The notes below the pieces were generated by a model that ran no database searches, had not been told where the DNA came from, and saw nothing but the letters and a program-made list of their open reading frames with translations. Shown here in pieces: positions 5,363-5,718 of a stretch of DNA of 5,718 bases. Origin of the DNA: JAHCIE01 sp034431435 (GTDB lineage: Bacteria > Chloroflexota > Anaerolineae > Epilineales > JAHCIE01); assembly GCA_034431435.1 (NCBI GenBank), contig DAOUDG010000024.1, positions 1 to 5,718 on the forward strand, written 5' to 3'. Each line of letters begins with the position of its first letter. The stretch's first letter is position 1. The position numbers and the translations under genes were made by a program.

Positions 5363-5718
5363 CTATCGGACAATCACCAGATTGACCAGCGTGCCCAGCG
5401 CGACGGCCTCCCCCGGCGGTATGGACTGCTGCCAGACGCGGCCGCCCGACTGGCCGGGCACGACCTGACTGAGCACGTGCCCCATTTGCAGGCCGGCCGC
5501 TTCCAACGCTTGCTGCGCGCCGCGCTCCGACATGCCAATGACATTCGGGGTTACTGTCCGGCCGGCCGCCGCGCTGGTGGCCGTGGGCGGGGCGAGCGTG
5601 CGCGTCGCCGTGGGTGAGGCGACAGTGGCCGTCGGCGGGACCGGCGTCGCCGTCGGCGGGACGGCGGTGGCCGTGGGCGGGACCGGCGTCGCCGTCGGCG
5701 GGACGGCGGTGGCCGTGG
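5363..5718 (-). CDS. C-terminus of a PASTA-domain protein with a Pro/Thr-rich linker (runs off the right edge)
   Basis: This leftward frame is open from the right edge to TAG 5365-5363 and gives 117 residues; the start lies outside the window. The first part is a low-complexity linker of PTATAVP/PTATPVP heptads that becomes irregular (PTATVAS, PTATRTL). The last 65 or so residues form a single PASTA domain: VTPNVIGMSERGAQQALEAA, then GLQMGHV, the mid-domain GQSGGRVWQQSIPPGE, and the closing VALGTLVNLVIVR. PASTA domains sit outside the cell and bind peptidoglycan fragments or beta-lactams, typically at the C-terminus of Stk/PknB-type Ser/Thr kinases or penicillin-binding proteins. The Pro/Thr linker fits a spacer between a membrane helix and the PASTA domain. 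Kinase, PBP or another secreted protein cannot be decided from this part. It converges with the PucC-like gene across the inverted repeat. Confidence 0.85.
   Translation of the reverse strand, partial: TATAVPPTATPVPPTATAVPPTATPVPPTATVASPTATRTLAPPTATSAAAGRTVTPNVIGMSERGAQQALEAAGLQMGHVLSQVVPGQSGGRVWQQSIPPGEAVALGTLVNLVIVR
5639..5718 (-). repeat. In-frame 21/42-bp tandem repeat coding the PTATxVP linker
   Basis: Successive 21-bp units start at 5639, 5660, 5681 and 5702. They alternate two versions, so the true period is 42 bp: 5639-5680 is one full copy and 5681-5718 a second copy, identical as far as the window goes. Each unit codes for one heptad, alternately PTATPVP and PTATAVP. A diverged unit precedes them at 5621-5638. 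The array continues past the window edge. Confidence 0.85.

Noticed and set aside
5333..5617. Rightward frame over the right-edge gene
   Set aside because: It is the antisense of the PASTA-coding frame and has a low-complexity Arg/Gly translation.

Overview
This high-GC window reads as a chromosomal segment of a member of the Chloroflexota, possibly a phototrophic one. Two features point there: a PucC/BCH-family transporter, a family concentrated in bacteriochlorophyll-containing bacteria, and a PASTA protein with a Pro/Thr-rich 'PTATxVP' linker, a style common in Anaerolineae and relatives. The assignment is inference from protein style, since there is no rRNA or other phylogenetic marker here.

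Left part (1-1528, leftward): a two-domain tetrapyrrole methylase/MazG nucleotide pyrophosphohydrolase. Immediately downstream lies a near-consensus promoter whose -35 box overlaps the mazG stop codon. It is followed by a good Shine-Dalgarno and the first 38 codons of another leftward gene that runs off the left edge. Central divergent region (1529-1652): back-to-back promoter elements, partly overlapping, with an 8-bp inverted repeat built from the two -10 boxes. Rightward genes (1653-3712): a polytopic GT39/PMT-like (GT-C fold) glycosyltransferase-type membrane protein, then, after 38 bp, a Fur-family metalloregulator, probably on the same transcript. Then comes a 178-bp gap with overlapping GC-rich hairpins and a possible -10 box, and a 12-TM PucC/BCH-family MFS transporter (3891-5273). 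A long inverted repeat (5293-5331) separates this from a convergent leftward gene, of which only the C-terminus is present: heptad linker repeats plus one PASTA domain, continuing beyond the right edge.

The genes look like a collection of housekeeping and membrane functions rather than one pathway. No mobile element, CRISPR array, tRNA or rRNA was seen, and I found no convincing new biological system. The most useful extra observations are the unlisted partial gene and promoter at the left edge, the unlisted PASTA gene at the right edge, the overlapping divergent promoters, and the structured leader before the PucC-like gene.
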